Part shown: positions 1-6,067 of the stretch, in pieces
Layout of the letters: each line of letters begins with the position of its first letter
How positions within the stretch are numbered: the stretch's first letter is position 1
Source: Corallococcus sp. CAG:1435
GTDB lineage: Bacteria; Bacillota; Clostridia; Christensenellales; CAG-314
NCBI GenBank assembly: GCA_000433775.1
Contig: HF998451.1
Location: 1-9,685 of the forward strand
Length of the DNA stretch: 9,685 nt
Direction: 5' to 3'
The notes under the pieces: model-generated
The model's database searches: none
What the model saw: the letters and a program-made list of their open reading frames with translations, nothing else
What the model was told of the DNA's origin: nothing
Program-made: the position numbers and the translations under genes

Positions 1-40
1 CCAACTGAACCCGTAAAAAGGTTTAGTTGGGTGCTTTTTT
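1..40 (+). terminator. Hairpin with U-run at the window edge
   Basis: Positions 1-11 pair with 20-30 (CCAACTGAACC with GGTTTAGTTGG, one G-T wobble), leaving an 8-base loop, and TTTTTT follows at 35-40. It reads as a terminator for a plus-strand gene lying to the left of the window. Read on the minus strand, an A-run comes before the stem, as in bidirectional terminators, so it may also end the recombinase transcript, whose stop codon is at 39-41. The bases left of position 1 that would decide this are not visible. Confidence 0.55.
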
Positions 41-1547
41 ATACTTTTAACTTGATTTTGACGCGATATTCTTTCGGTTTCGATTTGAAAACGTGAGTAT
101 CAACGATATAACTCTTTTCACACTGATAAAAGCAAAAGTCCCAATGATTTTTATCATCGGGACTTTTCTTGTCTGTGAAATGTAAGTCGATTTCTATCTT
201 ATCGTTGTACAGTCGGATTTCTTTGACCAATAGATCAATGAGCTGTTTGGGATTTTTTCGTAAGGCGGTACTGATATGTTTGACGATTTCGTCTTTTGTC
301 AGAAGTTGCCGTTCCTTATATTGTTCCATCAGAATTTTCTCGGTCAATAGGGAACGCTTTTCTTCCAACTCTTCTAACCGGGTTTTGGTAGATGCTGTGG
401 AAATGCCTTGTTCCATACAATCAAGCAGGTTTGAAATAGATTTTTCAACTTTTGCCAGATCGTTCCGCAACAAGTTCAAAACAGAGTGATCGTAGTATTG
501 CTTTTTAAGAAGGAGCATAACATCGTCTGCGAACTTAATTAGATTTTGAGGAGTTGCAAATGCTTCCAGCACTGATTCAAGAATTAATGATTCAAGTGTT
601 TCTTTTCGTATAGGTCTTAATTGACACTGTTTACTGACTCTTTTGCCGGAACATTTGTAATATCGCATGATACTTCCGTTTTTAGAAGTACCTGCGTCGG
701 AATTAACGGATTTACCGCAATACCCACACTTCACTTTGTTTTTAAGCAAATAAACGACATTGGGTTTATGCTTGCCGTATTTGTTGCTGTCAATTTTGCT
801 TTTTACTGCGTCGAAAATATCTTGAGGTACAATACGTGGGTACATATTAGTGAATACTTCTTCCCCGTGCCTGTATATACCGCTGTATTTTTCATTGGCG
901 AGAAGGTGATACACGGTATTTCTCGCAAAAGGTTTTCCGCGGTACAAAATACCTTTTTCGTGCAACTCCTCAATGATTGTTTTTACAAGTTTCCCCGACG
1001 CGCATTCGTTGAACATCCATCTTACGACTTCCGCTTCATCTTCGTGGATAATGATTTTCTTGTTTTCCACACGATAACCGAATATGATAAAACCACCTGT
1101 AAAGGTGCCTTTCTGTCTGCTTTCGTTCATTCCACGCTTAACTTTTTGTGACAATTCCGCACTGTAGTATTCCGCCATGCCCTCCAAGAGGCTTTCAAGA
1201 ATAATTCCTTCAGGAGTATCCGGGATGTTCTCCATGCAGGATATGAGTTTTACTCCATTATCTTTCAAAGTCTTTTTGTGCATCGCCATTTCATACTTGT
1301 TACGGCTGAATCGATCTAATTTGTAAACCAAAACGTAGTCCCAAGAATGGTTATTGCTATCTCGTAGCATTCTTTGAAATTCTGTACGGTTATCGTTTGT
1401 GCCGGTTGTGGCTCTATCTATATAAGAATTTACGATAAGAATGTCGTTTCGCTCCGCATAATCGCTGCAAACTCGGACCTGACCCTCAATAGATTGTTCT
1501 GTTTGCCTATCGCTGCTGTACCTTGCATATATGACCGCTGTTTTCAT
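39..1547 (-). CDS. Large serine site-specific recombinase
   Basis: A complete 502-residue large serine recombinase, expected to integrate and excise the mobile element through a covalent 5'-phosphoserine intermediate. The N-terminal resolvase domain (about 1-150) has the active-site motif Y-A-R-Y-S-S with predicted nucleophile Ser11 beside Arg9, and K-L-D-R-F-S-R at 76-82 supplies the other conserved arginines. A recombinase domain follows (about 155-255). A zinc ribbon has Cys274, Cys277, Cys299 and Cys308, and a charged heptad-like helix at about 355-425 fits the coiled-coil arm of large serine integrases. The start is fixed by AAGGAGGT six bases before the ATG. It is transcribed leftwards, divergently from the WYL operon, and is preceded by the palindromic element at 1569-1615. 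No frameshift or missing catalytic residue is seen. It belongs to the TndX/TnpX-like group by architecture; the exact subfamily and attachment sites cannot be read here. Confidence 0.96.
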   Translation of the reverse strand: MKTAVIYARYSSDRQTEQSIEGQVRVCSDYAERNDILIVNSYIDRATTGTNDNRTEFQRMLRDSNNHSWDYVLVYKLDRFSRNKYEMAMHKKTLKDNGVKLISCMENIPDTPEGIILESLLEGMAEYYSAELSQKVKRGMNESRQKGTFTGGFIIFGYRVENKKIIIHEDEAEVVRWMFNECASGKLVKTIIEELHEKGILYRGKPFARNTVYHLLANEKYSGIYRHGEEVFTNMYPRIVPQDIFDAVKSKIDSNKYGKHKPNVVYLLKNKVKCGYCGKSVNSDAGTSKNGSIMRYYKCSGKRVSKQCQLRPIRKETLESLILESVLEAFATPQNLIKFADDVMLLLKKQYYDHSVLNLLRNDLAKVEKSISNLLDCMEQGISTASTKTRLEELEEKRSLLTEKILMEQYKERQLLTKDEIVKHISTALRKNPKQLIDLLVKEIRLYNDKIEIDLHFTDKKSPDDKNHWDFCFYQCEKSYIVDTHVFKSKPKEYRVKIKLKV

Positions 1548-1568
1548 TGGATACCTCCTTTTGAAAGC

Positions 1569-1615
1569 ATTCTAATAATCAAACTGGCAAGTTTTTTGCC
1601 ACTTTGAAAAAAATC
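1569..1615 (-). promoter_or_regulatory. Palindromic control element, recombinase copy
   Basis: In the recombinase sense this 47 bp element contains GATTTTTTT, CAAAGTGGCAAAAA, TTGCCAGTTTG and a terminal TTAGAAT. Its core at 1585-1601 is an inverted repeat, TGGCAA-N5-TTGCCA. It lies 21 bases before the recombinase ATG, next to the ribosome binding site. TAGAAT (1569-1574) could be a -10 box, but no matching -35 lies 17 bases upstream, so the palindrome would occupy the -35 zone, where a repressor or an activator could act. A near copy in the opposite orientation is at 5516-5561. Confidence 0.7.
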
Positions 1616-1635
1616 CTTTTTTTGTTTCTCTTGTC

Positions 1636-1653
1636 TTTCGACAACAATCGAAA
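1636..1653. repeat. Inverted repeat TTTCGA-N6-TCGAAA
   Basis: A perfect 6+6+6 inverted repeat about 90 bases upstream of the recombinase start. It could be an operator or part of a recombination site. The pairing is visible; the function is a guess. Confidence 0.35.
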
Positions 1654-1868
1654 ATCAGAAAAAGGTGCCAGCGGTCAAGCTGATTACTTTATAAAGTCTT
1701 TTGGTAAAAAAATATTGCCGTTATGGTTCTTTTCTTTTTAGTTTTAAGCCATATTTTTTTGACTTGACAGCAAGGCTTTTTCTGATACCCCAAAAAGGAG
1801 AAAGACTTTCCAATGCCAACCCAAAAAAGAAAGTTGTTTATGTGTTATTCTGTATCCTCGCCTTTATA

Positions 1869-1897
1869 TTGAATTATTTTTAATTTTATGATATACT
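1869..1897 (+). promoter_or_regulatory. Promoter of the WYL operon
   Basis: TTGAAT (1869-1874), a 17-base spacer and TATACT (1892-1897) with an extended TG at 1889-1890 make a strong housekeeping-sigma promoter. Transcription should begin near 1904. The ATG at 1888 therefore lies inside the promoter and cannot be the start codon, which supports ATG 1930. Confidence 0.78.
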
Positions 1898-1916
1898 CTA
1901 TGTATCTCTTAAATAG

Positions 1917-1934
1917 GACACATCGGTATATGTC
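1917..1934. promoter_or_regulatory. Possible operator over the WYL start codon
   Basis: GACACAT-CGGT-ATATGTC is an imperfect palindrome with 7-base arms and one mismatch. It lies just after the predicted transcription start and covers the ATG at 1930, a place where an autorepressor could block expression. The half-site GACATAT recurs at 4201-4207, just upstream of the lexA promoter. WYL regulators often repress their own operon by binding inverted repeats; assignment to this protein is inference. Confidence 0.3.
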
Positions 1935-2910
1935 AAAGAATACAGATACTTCGATCAAACTTCTTGTTTTATATGATATTCTGTCAAAAATGACGGACGA
2001 AGATCATGCTCTTTCAACGAATGAAATCATAGCTGAGTTGTCAAAGCGTGGGATTGCCGTTTCAAGGAAAGTCTTGCCTTCGGACATTGCTTTGCTGAAT
2101 AAATACGGATATGAGATTTGTTCCTACATAAAAAAGGCGAGGTATTATTATGCCGTTCATCAACTTTTTGATACGGCGGAAATAACAATGCTTGTAGACG
2201 TAGTTAAAGCCTCCAAACTCACGGAAACAAGGAAAGAGTCGATTATAAACAAACTTTACTCTACGATAGGAGTAAATCAGTACCATAATTCTGAGAATAT
2301 TATTTTCTTGGACAAGCAAAAGAGGACCGGTAATCCAAGTATCATATATAATATCGATGCGATTGAAACGGCGATTAAGCAAGATAAAAAGATTTCGTTT
2401 CTCTATTATCATTTGAATGAAAATAAAGAAAAGGTTTATCATTGCGATAAGAAGAGATATGTTTTTAATCCGCTCTCTATGATATGGAATAAAGACAACT
2501 ATTACTTAATTTGCTATGACGATACGCATGACGGCATTTCCAGATACAGAATAGATAAAATGGAAGACGTAATAGTGGAAGATACTCCACGAACCCATAA
2601 AGAAGAATTTAAGGATTTTGATCCCGACGTATATAGAAAACAGCTTGTTTCTATGTTTGGCGGTACGCAGGAAAAGGTTGCGATACGTTTTACTCCGGAG
2701 CTATTGAGTGATGTTTACGATAAATTCGGCATGGACTTGAAAATTCAGAAATTAGCGGACGGAATGTTAAGAACGGTGTTGGATATTCAAGTTAGCAAAA
2801 CATTTTTTGTGTGGGTAGTCGGCACTTTGGGTAAAGCAAAGATAGTCGAACCTAATAGTGTTAAGAAAGAATTTAACGCTTTTGTAGAACAGATTATGGA
2901 TAATTACTGA
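1930..2910 (+). CDS. HTH-WYL-domain transcriptional regulator
   Basis: A 326-residue regulator with the usual three parts. A winged helix-turn-helix occupies about 8-75, including N-E-I-I-A-E-L and the recognition helix near residues 43-57. A WYL domain at about 140-215 has N-P-L-S-M-I-W (180-186), Y-Y-L at 191-193 in place of the namesake Trp-Tyr-Leu, and R-Y-R-I-D-K at 205-210, the usual ligand-contacting arginines. A C-terminal WCX-like domain occupies about 248-324. WYL domains sense nucleic-acid or nucleotide ligands, and relatives such as CapW and BrxR repress anti-phage operons. The start at 1930 is chosen because the in-frame ATG at 1888 lies in the -10 region; the ribosome binding site AGGACA is weak. 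It is the first gene of an operon with the 403-residue protein 14 bases downstream. The Trp-to-Tyr change in the WYL motif is tolerated in the family. Confidence 0.88.
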   Translation: MSKNTDTSIKLLVLYDILSKMTDEDHALSTNEIIAELSKRGIAVSRKVLPSDIALLNKYGYEICSYIKKARYYYAVHQLFDTAEITMLVDVVKASKLTETRKESIINKLYSTIGVNQYHNSENIIFLDKQKRTGNPSIIYNIDAIETAIKQDKKISFLYYHLNENKEKVYHCDKKRYVFNPLSMIWNKDNYYLICYDDTHDGISRYRIDKMEDVIVEDTPRTHKEEFKDFDPDVYRKQLVSMFGGTQEKVAIRFTPELLSDVYDKFGMDLKIQKLADGMLRTVLDIQVSKTFFVWVVGTLGKAKIVEPNSVKKEFNAFVEQIMDNY

Positions 2911-2924
2911 TTTGAGGTGGGAAA

Positions 2925-4136
2925 ATGGATGATTTTTTGAATAATCCTCTGTTAGATATGCAATTAGCAAAGAAGGCTTTTGATGAATTTAAGCGGAAAA
3001 GCGATAAGGCCTTACAGCATAAGTTTTCGGGACAAATTAAGGGTAATTTTCTTATTGCTACAAAAGAAAGTGTCGTGCGGCAGTTGGGCGTTGAAATTGT
3101 TAAATATTATGACTTAACCTTGACTGATGAAAAACTTGTAAGCAATGGGAATGAAGCCGTAGATTATGATATTTGTAGGCATATTACAGGTATTCATAGG
3201 TCGAACTTAATATTTGAAACAATCGATAAACGCAAGCAGATGGAAGGAGATGCTGAATACCAAAAAGAACTTGTTAGGAAAACAATCAATCAGGTAAAAC
3301 TTCGTGGTTATGGCAGTACGTATTTTAGGCTGCATCCTATTATGTCTGGTGAAAGTTTTATTTTCTTTCCTGTGCCGTATTACTTATTTGTCTTGTGTAT
3401 AAGGATGCTGGAAATTCTTAATACCGAAAAAGCACATCAAATGTCGTGTTTCTCGATTATAACAACTATTGTAAATAAAGGCTTGGCGGCTTTGTCATTA
3501 TTAGAGGATAACTTTCTTGACAATGCCTATCCTATTTGCCGTGGAATTATTGAATTATATGTTCAACTTTTGCTTTTGAGAAATAAGCCAGAGGCAATAA
3601 GTTTATACGATAAATTCGCTAAATTTGATTTGGAAAAATCGTGTATATCTCAAACCTACTCGGATGAGTTCAATAATTTATTTTTGAATAGGGTAAATCA
3701 AAGTAGCAAGAATAAAGTAGATTATCTTCATTTCGGATGGGTTGATTGCATATCGGACTATCATCAAAAAGTAAGATATACGCCTTATTCGATAAATGGC
3801 ATCGTTACGTATTTACGATCGATTTATAATCAGGAAGACGAAACTTTTTTGAACAACCTAAACGTACTGTTTAAGATGTGTCACGGATATACGCACGGAA
3901 GTATTGGTCATTCACGTTATCCTATCTTGCATTACTTTGAAATCTCAATAATGCTTTACAATACGCTGTGTCATACATATTTGATGGTTTGTGAGGCGTT
4001 ACAGCAAGATACGAAAATAAACGATATAGATATCGTTTCCGAACTGAATCAAGCTTACGCATTATTAGAGCAACAGTATAGTATGAGAACGACGGAAAAC
4101 TTTGAATATTATTATCAAAATCAATTCCGAATCTAA
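2925..4136 (+). CDS. DUF5677-like uncharacterised protein, WYL operon partner
   Basis: A 403-residue, mainly helical cytosolic protein of unknown function. Its middle and C-terminal part resembles DUF5677 as I recall it: a helix A-Y-P-I-C-R-G-I-I-E-L at 201-211 with Arg207 and Glu210, and a late C-H-G-Y-T-H-G-S-I-G-H block at 319-329 with His320, His324 and His329, which could form a polar or catalytic centre. The N-terminal 130 residues match nothing I recognise. An R-x5-H string at 85-91 recalls HEPN ribonucleases but is weak evidence. GAGGTGGG precedes the ATG, and the gene is co-transcribed with the WYL regulator and ends at a strong terminator. No signal peptide is seen; hydrophobic stretches near 146-165 and 204-218 look like buried helices. 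AT-rich composition relative to the right half suggests separate acquisition. The family call is moderate and the function is open. Confidence 0.8.
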   Translation: MDDFLNNPLLDMQLAKKAFDEFKRKSDKALQHKFSGQIKGNFLIATKESVVRQLGVEIVKYYDLTLTDEKLVSNGNEAVDYDICRHITGIHRSNLIFETIDKRKQMEGDAEYQKELVRKTINQVKLRGYGSTYFRLHPIMSGESFIFFPVPYYLFVLCIRMLEILNTEKAHQMSCFSIITTIVNKGLAALSLLEDNFLDNAYPICRGIIELYVQLLLLRNKPEAISLYDKFAKFDLEKSCISQTYSDEFNNLFLNRVNQSSKNKVDYLHFGWVDCISDYHQKVRYTPYSINGIVTYLRSIYNQEDETFLNNLNVLFKMCHGYTHGSIGHSRYPILHYFEISIMLYNTLCHTYLMVCEALQQDTKINDIDIVSELNQAYALLEQQYSMRTTENFEYYYQNQFRI

Positions 4137-4139
4137 AGG

Positions 4140-4164
4140 CAGTCCCTTCGGGGACTGTTTTTTT
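4140..4164 (+). terminator. Terminator of the WYL operon
   Basis: CAGTCCC pairs perfectly with GGGACTG around a TTCG tetraloop, and seven T follow. A textbook intrinsic terminator three bases after the stop codon, closing the two-gene operon and separating it from lexA. Confidence 0.95.
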
Positions 4165-4212
4165 CGTGTATAAAATATTTTACTACTGTCTCTTATTCGG
4201 GACATATCGACA

Positions 4213-4241
4213 TTGCTCTTAGAAGTATCTTATGCTATACT
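4213..4241 (+). promoter_or_regulatory. Promoter of the lexA-like gene
   Basis: TTGCTC (4213-4218), a 17-base spacer and TATACT (4236-4241) with an extended TG at 4233-4234. Transcription should start near 4248. This rules out the in-frame ATG at 4232, which lies inside the promoter. The half-site GACATAT at 4201-4207 sits just upstream of the -35 box. Confidence 0.8.
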
Positions 4242-4248
4242 CATATTA

Positions 4249-4262
4249 CGAACATAATTTCG
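4249..4262 (+). promoter_or_regulatory. SOS box (LexA operator)
   Basis: CGAAC-ATAA-TTTCG differs from the Bacillus-type SOS box CGAAC-N4-GTTCG by one conserved base; the outer arms extend to ACGAA-N6-TTCGT. It begins at the predicted transcription start of the LexA-like gene, an ideal place for autorepression. Sequence match and placement are seen; binding is inferred. Confidence 0.72.
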
Positions 4263-4282
4263 TGTTACGGAGAATTACAACA

Positions 4283-4900
4283 ATGCGCCCAAAGAATGAA
4301 GAAACAAAAAACCGCGTGTATGAGTTTATCAACGAATATATTAAAGCAAACCGAGTCAGTCCTACGGTTCGTGAGATAGCAAACGGTGTTAACTGCGCTG
4401 TTTCAACAGCCTACAAATTTATGGTAAGGCTGCAAGATGAAGGTCTGATAGACATTGCCGGACGAAGGCATATTGTTTCATCCGTTAATAGTTGGGCGAT
4501 GGGTTACGCTCCTATTCTCGGTCTTGTTGCTTGCGGAAAACCCCAAGCGGCTATTGAAGATATTCAAGGGTATCTTCCAATCAATATGGAATACTTCGGC
4601 ACCGGAGAATATTTTGCGTTGGTCGCAGAAGGGGATTCAATGATAAACGTAGGCATAGATCCCGGAGATCTGGTTCTTATACGAAGGCAAAACAGTTGCG
4701 AAAATGGTCAAATTGCCGTTGTGCAGATTGAGGATTACGAAAATTGCCCTGAATGTTCCGCCACATTAAAGCGAGTTTATCGTGAGGACGAGCAGAAGCG
4801 CTTCCGCTTGCATCCTGAAAACGATTCTATGAAAGATTTTTATGCCGACAATATAGAGATTGTTGGTATTGCCGTCAAAGTCATTAAAGATTTAAGATAG
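4283..4900 (+). CDS. lexA: LexA-type SOS repressor (S24 autoprotease)
   Basis: A 205-residue LexA family repressor, exactly the usual length from ATG 4283 (CGGAGA nine bases upstream). The N-terminal winged helix, about 1-66, has S-P-T-V-R-E-I-A at 26-33 and a recognition helix near 38-50. The S24 domain contains V-A-C-G-K-P at 82-87, so self-cleavage should fall at Cys84-Gly85 at the LexA position, with Cys as in UmuD rather than the Ala of E. coli LexA. E-G-D-S-M gives catalytic Ser119, and T-L-K-R gives Lys163, shifted from 156 by a short insertion that contains C-P-E-C (155-158). Both catalytic residues are present, so cleavage upon RecA activation is expected. The gene carries its own SOS box. 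It may be the element's own damage switch rather than the host copy. The C-P-E-C insertion is unusual and might bind metal or be redox sensitive. Confidence 0.92.
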   Translation: MRPKNEETKNRVYEFINEYIKANRVSPTVREIANGVNCAVSTAYKFMVRLQDEGLIDIAGRRHIVSSVNSWAMGYAPILGLVACGKPQAAIEDIQGYLPINMEYFGTGEYFALVAEGDSMINVGIDPGDLVLIRRQNSCENGQIAVVQIEDYENCPECSATLKRVYREDEQKRFRLHPENDSMKDFYADNIEIVGIAVKVIKDLR

Positions 4901-5100
4901 AAACAAATAATTGATATAACTGCCAAATTTTTCCCTTGTTTGGCTTTATATATAGGATACATAGTCTATGCCCCGAAGACGATTGTATCAAAAGATACTT
5001 TGGTGTGGCTTTCTTAGATATTGGAGTTTCCCGACCGTATCACAAGTTTGTCAAATTCACTCACCATCTATCATGGGAAAAAAAGGAGAATTAGCTTGAT
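4901..5100 (+). other. Structured leader of the zinc-ribbon gene
   Basis: A 200-base gap after lexA. GCCAAA at 4922-4927 can pair with TTTGGC at 4939-4944, followed by TTTATATA, perhaps a weak terminator. CATAG-T-CTATG is a perfect palindrome at 4960-4970, and GTATC-AAAA-GATAC a small hairpin at 4986-4999. A 43-codon ORF runs from ATG 4968 (AGGATA eight bases upstream) to TGA 5097-5099, one base before the zinc-ribbon ATG; such tight spacing would suit a leader peptide, but its composition is not convincing. AAAGGAGA at 5082-5089 serves the next gene. Confidence 0.4.
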
Positions 5101-5319
5101 ATGAAAGGGCTGAAGTTGAAGATGAAAGCGGTTAAGGTGATATGCAATAACTGTTTTCAACAGACGATTGGTTTGAGAGATGAAACAGGTATGATTAAAT
5201 ACCGATGTGCTAAATGCGGAACAGTCACCATTTCGAAAGTGATGAGCAGGCGACATATTCAGTTTGATATGTACGCGCCACAAGGACAAGAGCTTATGGA
5301 TGACGATTCCTACTCATAA
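5101..5319 (+). CDS. Small zinc-ribbon protein (Com-like)
   Basis: A 72-residue protein with one treble-clef or zinc-ribbon unit: Cys15-x2-Cys18 and Cys36-x2-Cys39 with 17 residues between the pairs, flanked by basic residues. It resembles the Com-like or cysteine-rich small proteins common in phages and integrative elements of Bacillota, which are thought to bind nucleic acid or modulate translation; the actual role here is unknown. AAAGGAGA lies 11 bases before the ATG, a rather long gap. Met8 is an alternative start with no better ribosome binding site. It follows lexA on the same strand and ends before the large terminator at 5438-5496, so both may share a transcript. Confidence 0.75.
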   Translation: MKGLKLKMKAVKVICNNCFQQTIGLRDETGMIKYRCAKCGTVTISKVMSRRHIQFDMYAPQGQELMDDDSYS

Positions 5320-5437
5320 GTAAGCGATACAATTTAATATGGTCTTGTGTAGGCTTATGGTCGGTCTGAAACAGAGATATTGTAAAGCCATAGGAAAAGT
5401 AAGATCTTCGGTTGGTTAAACCAAACATATATGAGAG
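5320..5437 (+). other. 3' untranslated stretch with a palindrome
   Basis: 118 bases after the zinc-ribbon gene without a credible ORF. TTGGTT-A-AACCAA is a perfect palindrome at 5413-5425, about a dozen bases before the terminator stem, and may be an operator or part of the folded 3' end. Together with the terminator this stretch could also be a small RNA, but no clear promoter was found. Confidence 0.35.
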
Positions 5438-5496
5438 GCCGCCGATAAATGATGGATTTCTAAATTAGAAGTCTGTCGTTTATCGGCGGCTTTTTT
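5438..5496 (+). terminator. Long-stem terminator after the zinc-ribbon gene
   Basis: GCCGCCGATAAATGA (5438-5452) pairs with TCGTTTATCGGCGGC (5476-5490) with one G-T pair. An inner TTCTAA/TTAGAA pairing extends the hairpin, and TTTTTT follows at 5491-5496. A strong intrinsic terminator that insulates the downstream element and HTH operon from upstream transcription. Confidence 0.95.
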
Positions 5497-5515
5497 GTTT
5501 CTCAAAAATTAAAAA

Positions 5516-5561
5516 GATTTTTTCAAAGTGGCAAAAAGTTTGCCAGTTTGGATTTTAGAAT
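5516..5561 (+). promoter_or_regulatory. Palindromic control element, HTH-operon copy
   Basis: The near copy of 1569-1615 in opposite orientation: 41 of 46 positions are identical plus one indel. The palindrome TGGCAA-N5-TTGCCA lies at 5529-5545 and the possible -10 TAGAAT at 5556-5561. It starts 20 bases after a strong terminator and ends 36 bases before the HTH start codon, so it must contain or overlap the promoter of this operon. CGCC-N6-GGCG (5564-5577) between element and ribosome binding site could form a small hairpin. Confidence 0.72.
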
Positions 5562-5597
5562 AGCGCCAAGAAAGGCGAAAGGAGGTGAAAATCGGAC

Positions 5598-5921
5598 ATG
5601 ACGTCGAACGAACGCAGAAATGCTTTGCTTGAAATTTTGTCTATGCGTAGATTCGAAACGCTAGAAAATCTTGCGTTTGAATTCGGCGTCAGTAAGCGCA
5701 CGATCCGTTACGATATAGAAATATTGTCGCTTACATATCCGATCTACACCGTCCAAGGCAATGGAGGCGGTATTCATGTAGACGAAAATTACAGGTTAGG
5801 AAAATCTTATCTTAAAAAGGATCAGCAAGAGTTGTTGGAAAGACTATTGCAGAATCTTAACGGAAAAGACGCAACGACTATGAGAGAAATCATCAAAACT
5901 TTCGGATTAAAAGGAGTCTGA
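5598..5921 (+). CDS. DeoR-type helix-turn-helix protein without sensor domain
   Basis: A 107-residue DNA-binding protein. The N-terminal 60 residues form a DeoR/HTH_11 winged helix: T-L-E-N-L-A-F-E-F-G-V-S-K-R-T-I-R-Y-D-I at 21-40 is the helix-turn-helix, and G-N-G-G-G-I-H-V at 54-61 is the wing. No sugar-phosphate sensor domain follows, only a short helical tail. Such stand-alone HTH proteins are regular residents of clostridial integrative elements and probably control excision or transfer genes. AGGAGGTG lies ten bases before the ATG. It is the first gene after the palindromic element, so it is a candidate ligand for that element at both sites (inference). The next gene begins two bases after its stop. 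Confidence 0.82.
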   Translation: MTSNERRNALLEILSMRRFETLENLAFEFGVSKRTIRYDIEILSLTYPIYTVQGNGGGIHVDENYRLGKSYLKKDQQELLERLLQNLNGKDATTMREIIKTFGLKGV

Positions 5922-5923
5922 AA

Positions 5924-6064
5924 ATGAAGGAAACAAATTCATATAAGATTTATGTGAATGGCTCTGTTGATTATTCAAATATTCCTAAAACTGCATTGGA
6001 GCCGCTTACAAAGAAAATTTTAGAAGCTATTTTGCAACAGCTTAAAGATGTGCAGGAGAAATAA
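5924..6064 (+). CDS. 46-residue small protein of the HTH operon
   Basis: A 46-residue acidic/basic peptide with a beta-like N-terminus (S-Y-K-I-Y-V-N-G) and a helical C-terminus rich in Leu, Lys and Gln. AAGGAG (5911-5916), inside the end of the HTH gene, is its ribosome binding site, seven bases before the ATG. The tight spacing on both sides and coding-like composition support a real gene. No family is recognised. Similar tiny proteins follow the HTH regulator in many integrative elements, so an accessory regulatory role is possible. Confidence 0.65.
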   Translation: MKETNSYKIYVNGSVDYSNIPKTALEPLTKKILEAILQQLKDVQEK

Positions 6065-6067
6065 GTT

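Larger units (their letters stand above)
1548..1929. other. Divergent intergenic control region
   Basis: A 382-base AT-rich gap between the recombinase and the WYL gene. From left to right it holds the recombinase ribosome binding site, the palindromic element (1569-1615), a perfect inverted repeat TTTCGA-N6-TCGAAA (1636-1653), a TTGACA hexamer at 1764-1769 without a convincing -10, and the WYL promoter (1869-1897). A 19-codon ORF from ATG 1813 (stop TGA 1870-1872) has AAGGAG 12 bases upstream, but nothing else supports it. A 60-codon open frame at 1701-1883 has low-complexity composition and no ribosome binding site. I see no convincing gene here. The recombinase attachment site might lie here or left of the window. 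Confidence 0.6.

Noticed and set aside
169..1151. Plus-strand open frames of 106 and 176 residues
   Set aside because: They lie wholly inside the recombinase gene on the other strand, which has all catalytic and zinc-ribbon motifs; their translations are rich in Phe, Ser and Cys, with no domain.
1888..1929. ATG 1888 as start of the WYL regulator (340 residues)
   Set aside because: It overlaps the extended -10 promoter; the next in-frame ATG at 1930 gives a normal HTH-WYL protein.
3177..3197. R-x5-H string (residues 85-91) as proof of a HEPN ribonuclease in the 403-residue protein
   Set aside because: The motif is short, common by chance, and lies near the N-terminus, not in the late helix where HEPN domains usually carry it. 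Kept only as a remark.
1930..4136. Calling the WYL operon CBASS or BREX
   Set aside because: No cyclase, effector, methyltransferase or PglZ gene is present; only the regulator type recalls those systems.
4232..4282. ATG 4232 as start of the LexA-like protein (222 residues)
   Set aside because: It lies between the -35 and -10 boxes, upstream of the predicted transcription start; ATG 4283 has a ribosome binding site and gives the canonical 205-residue length.
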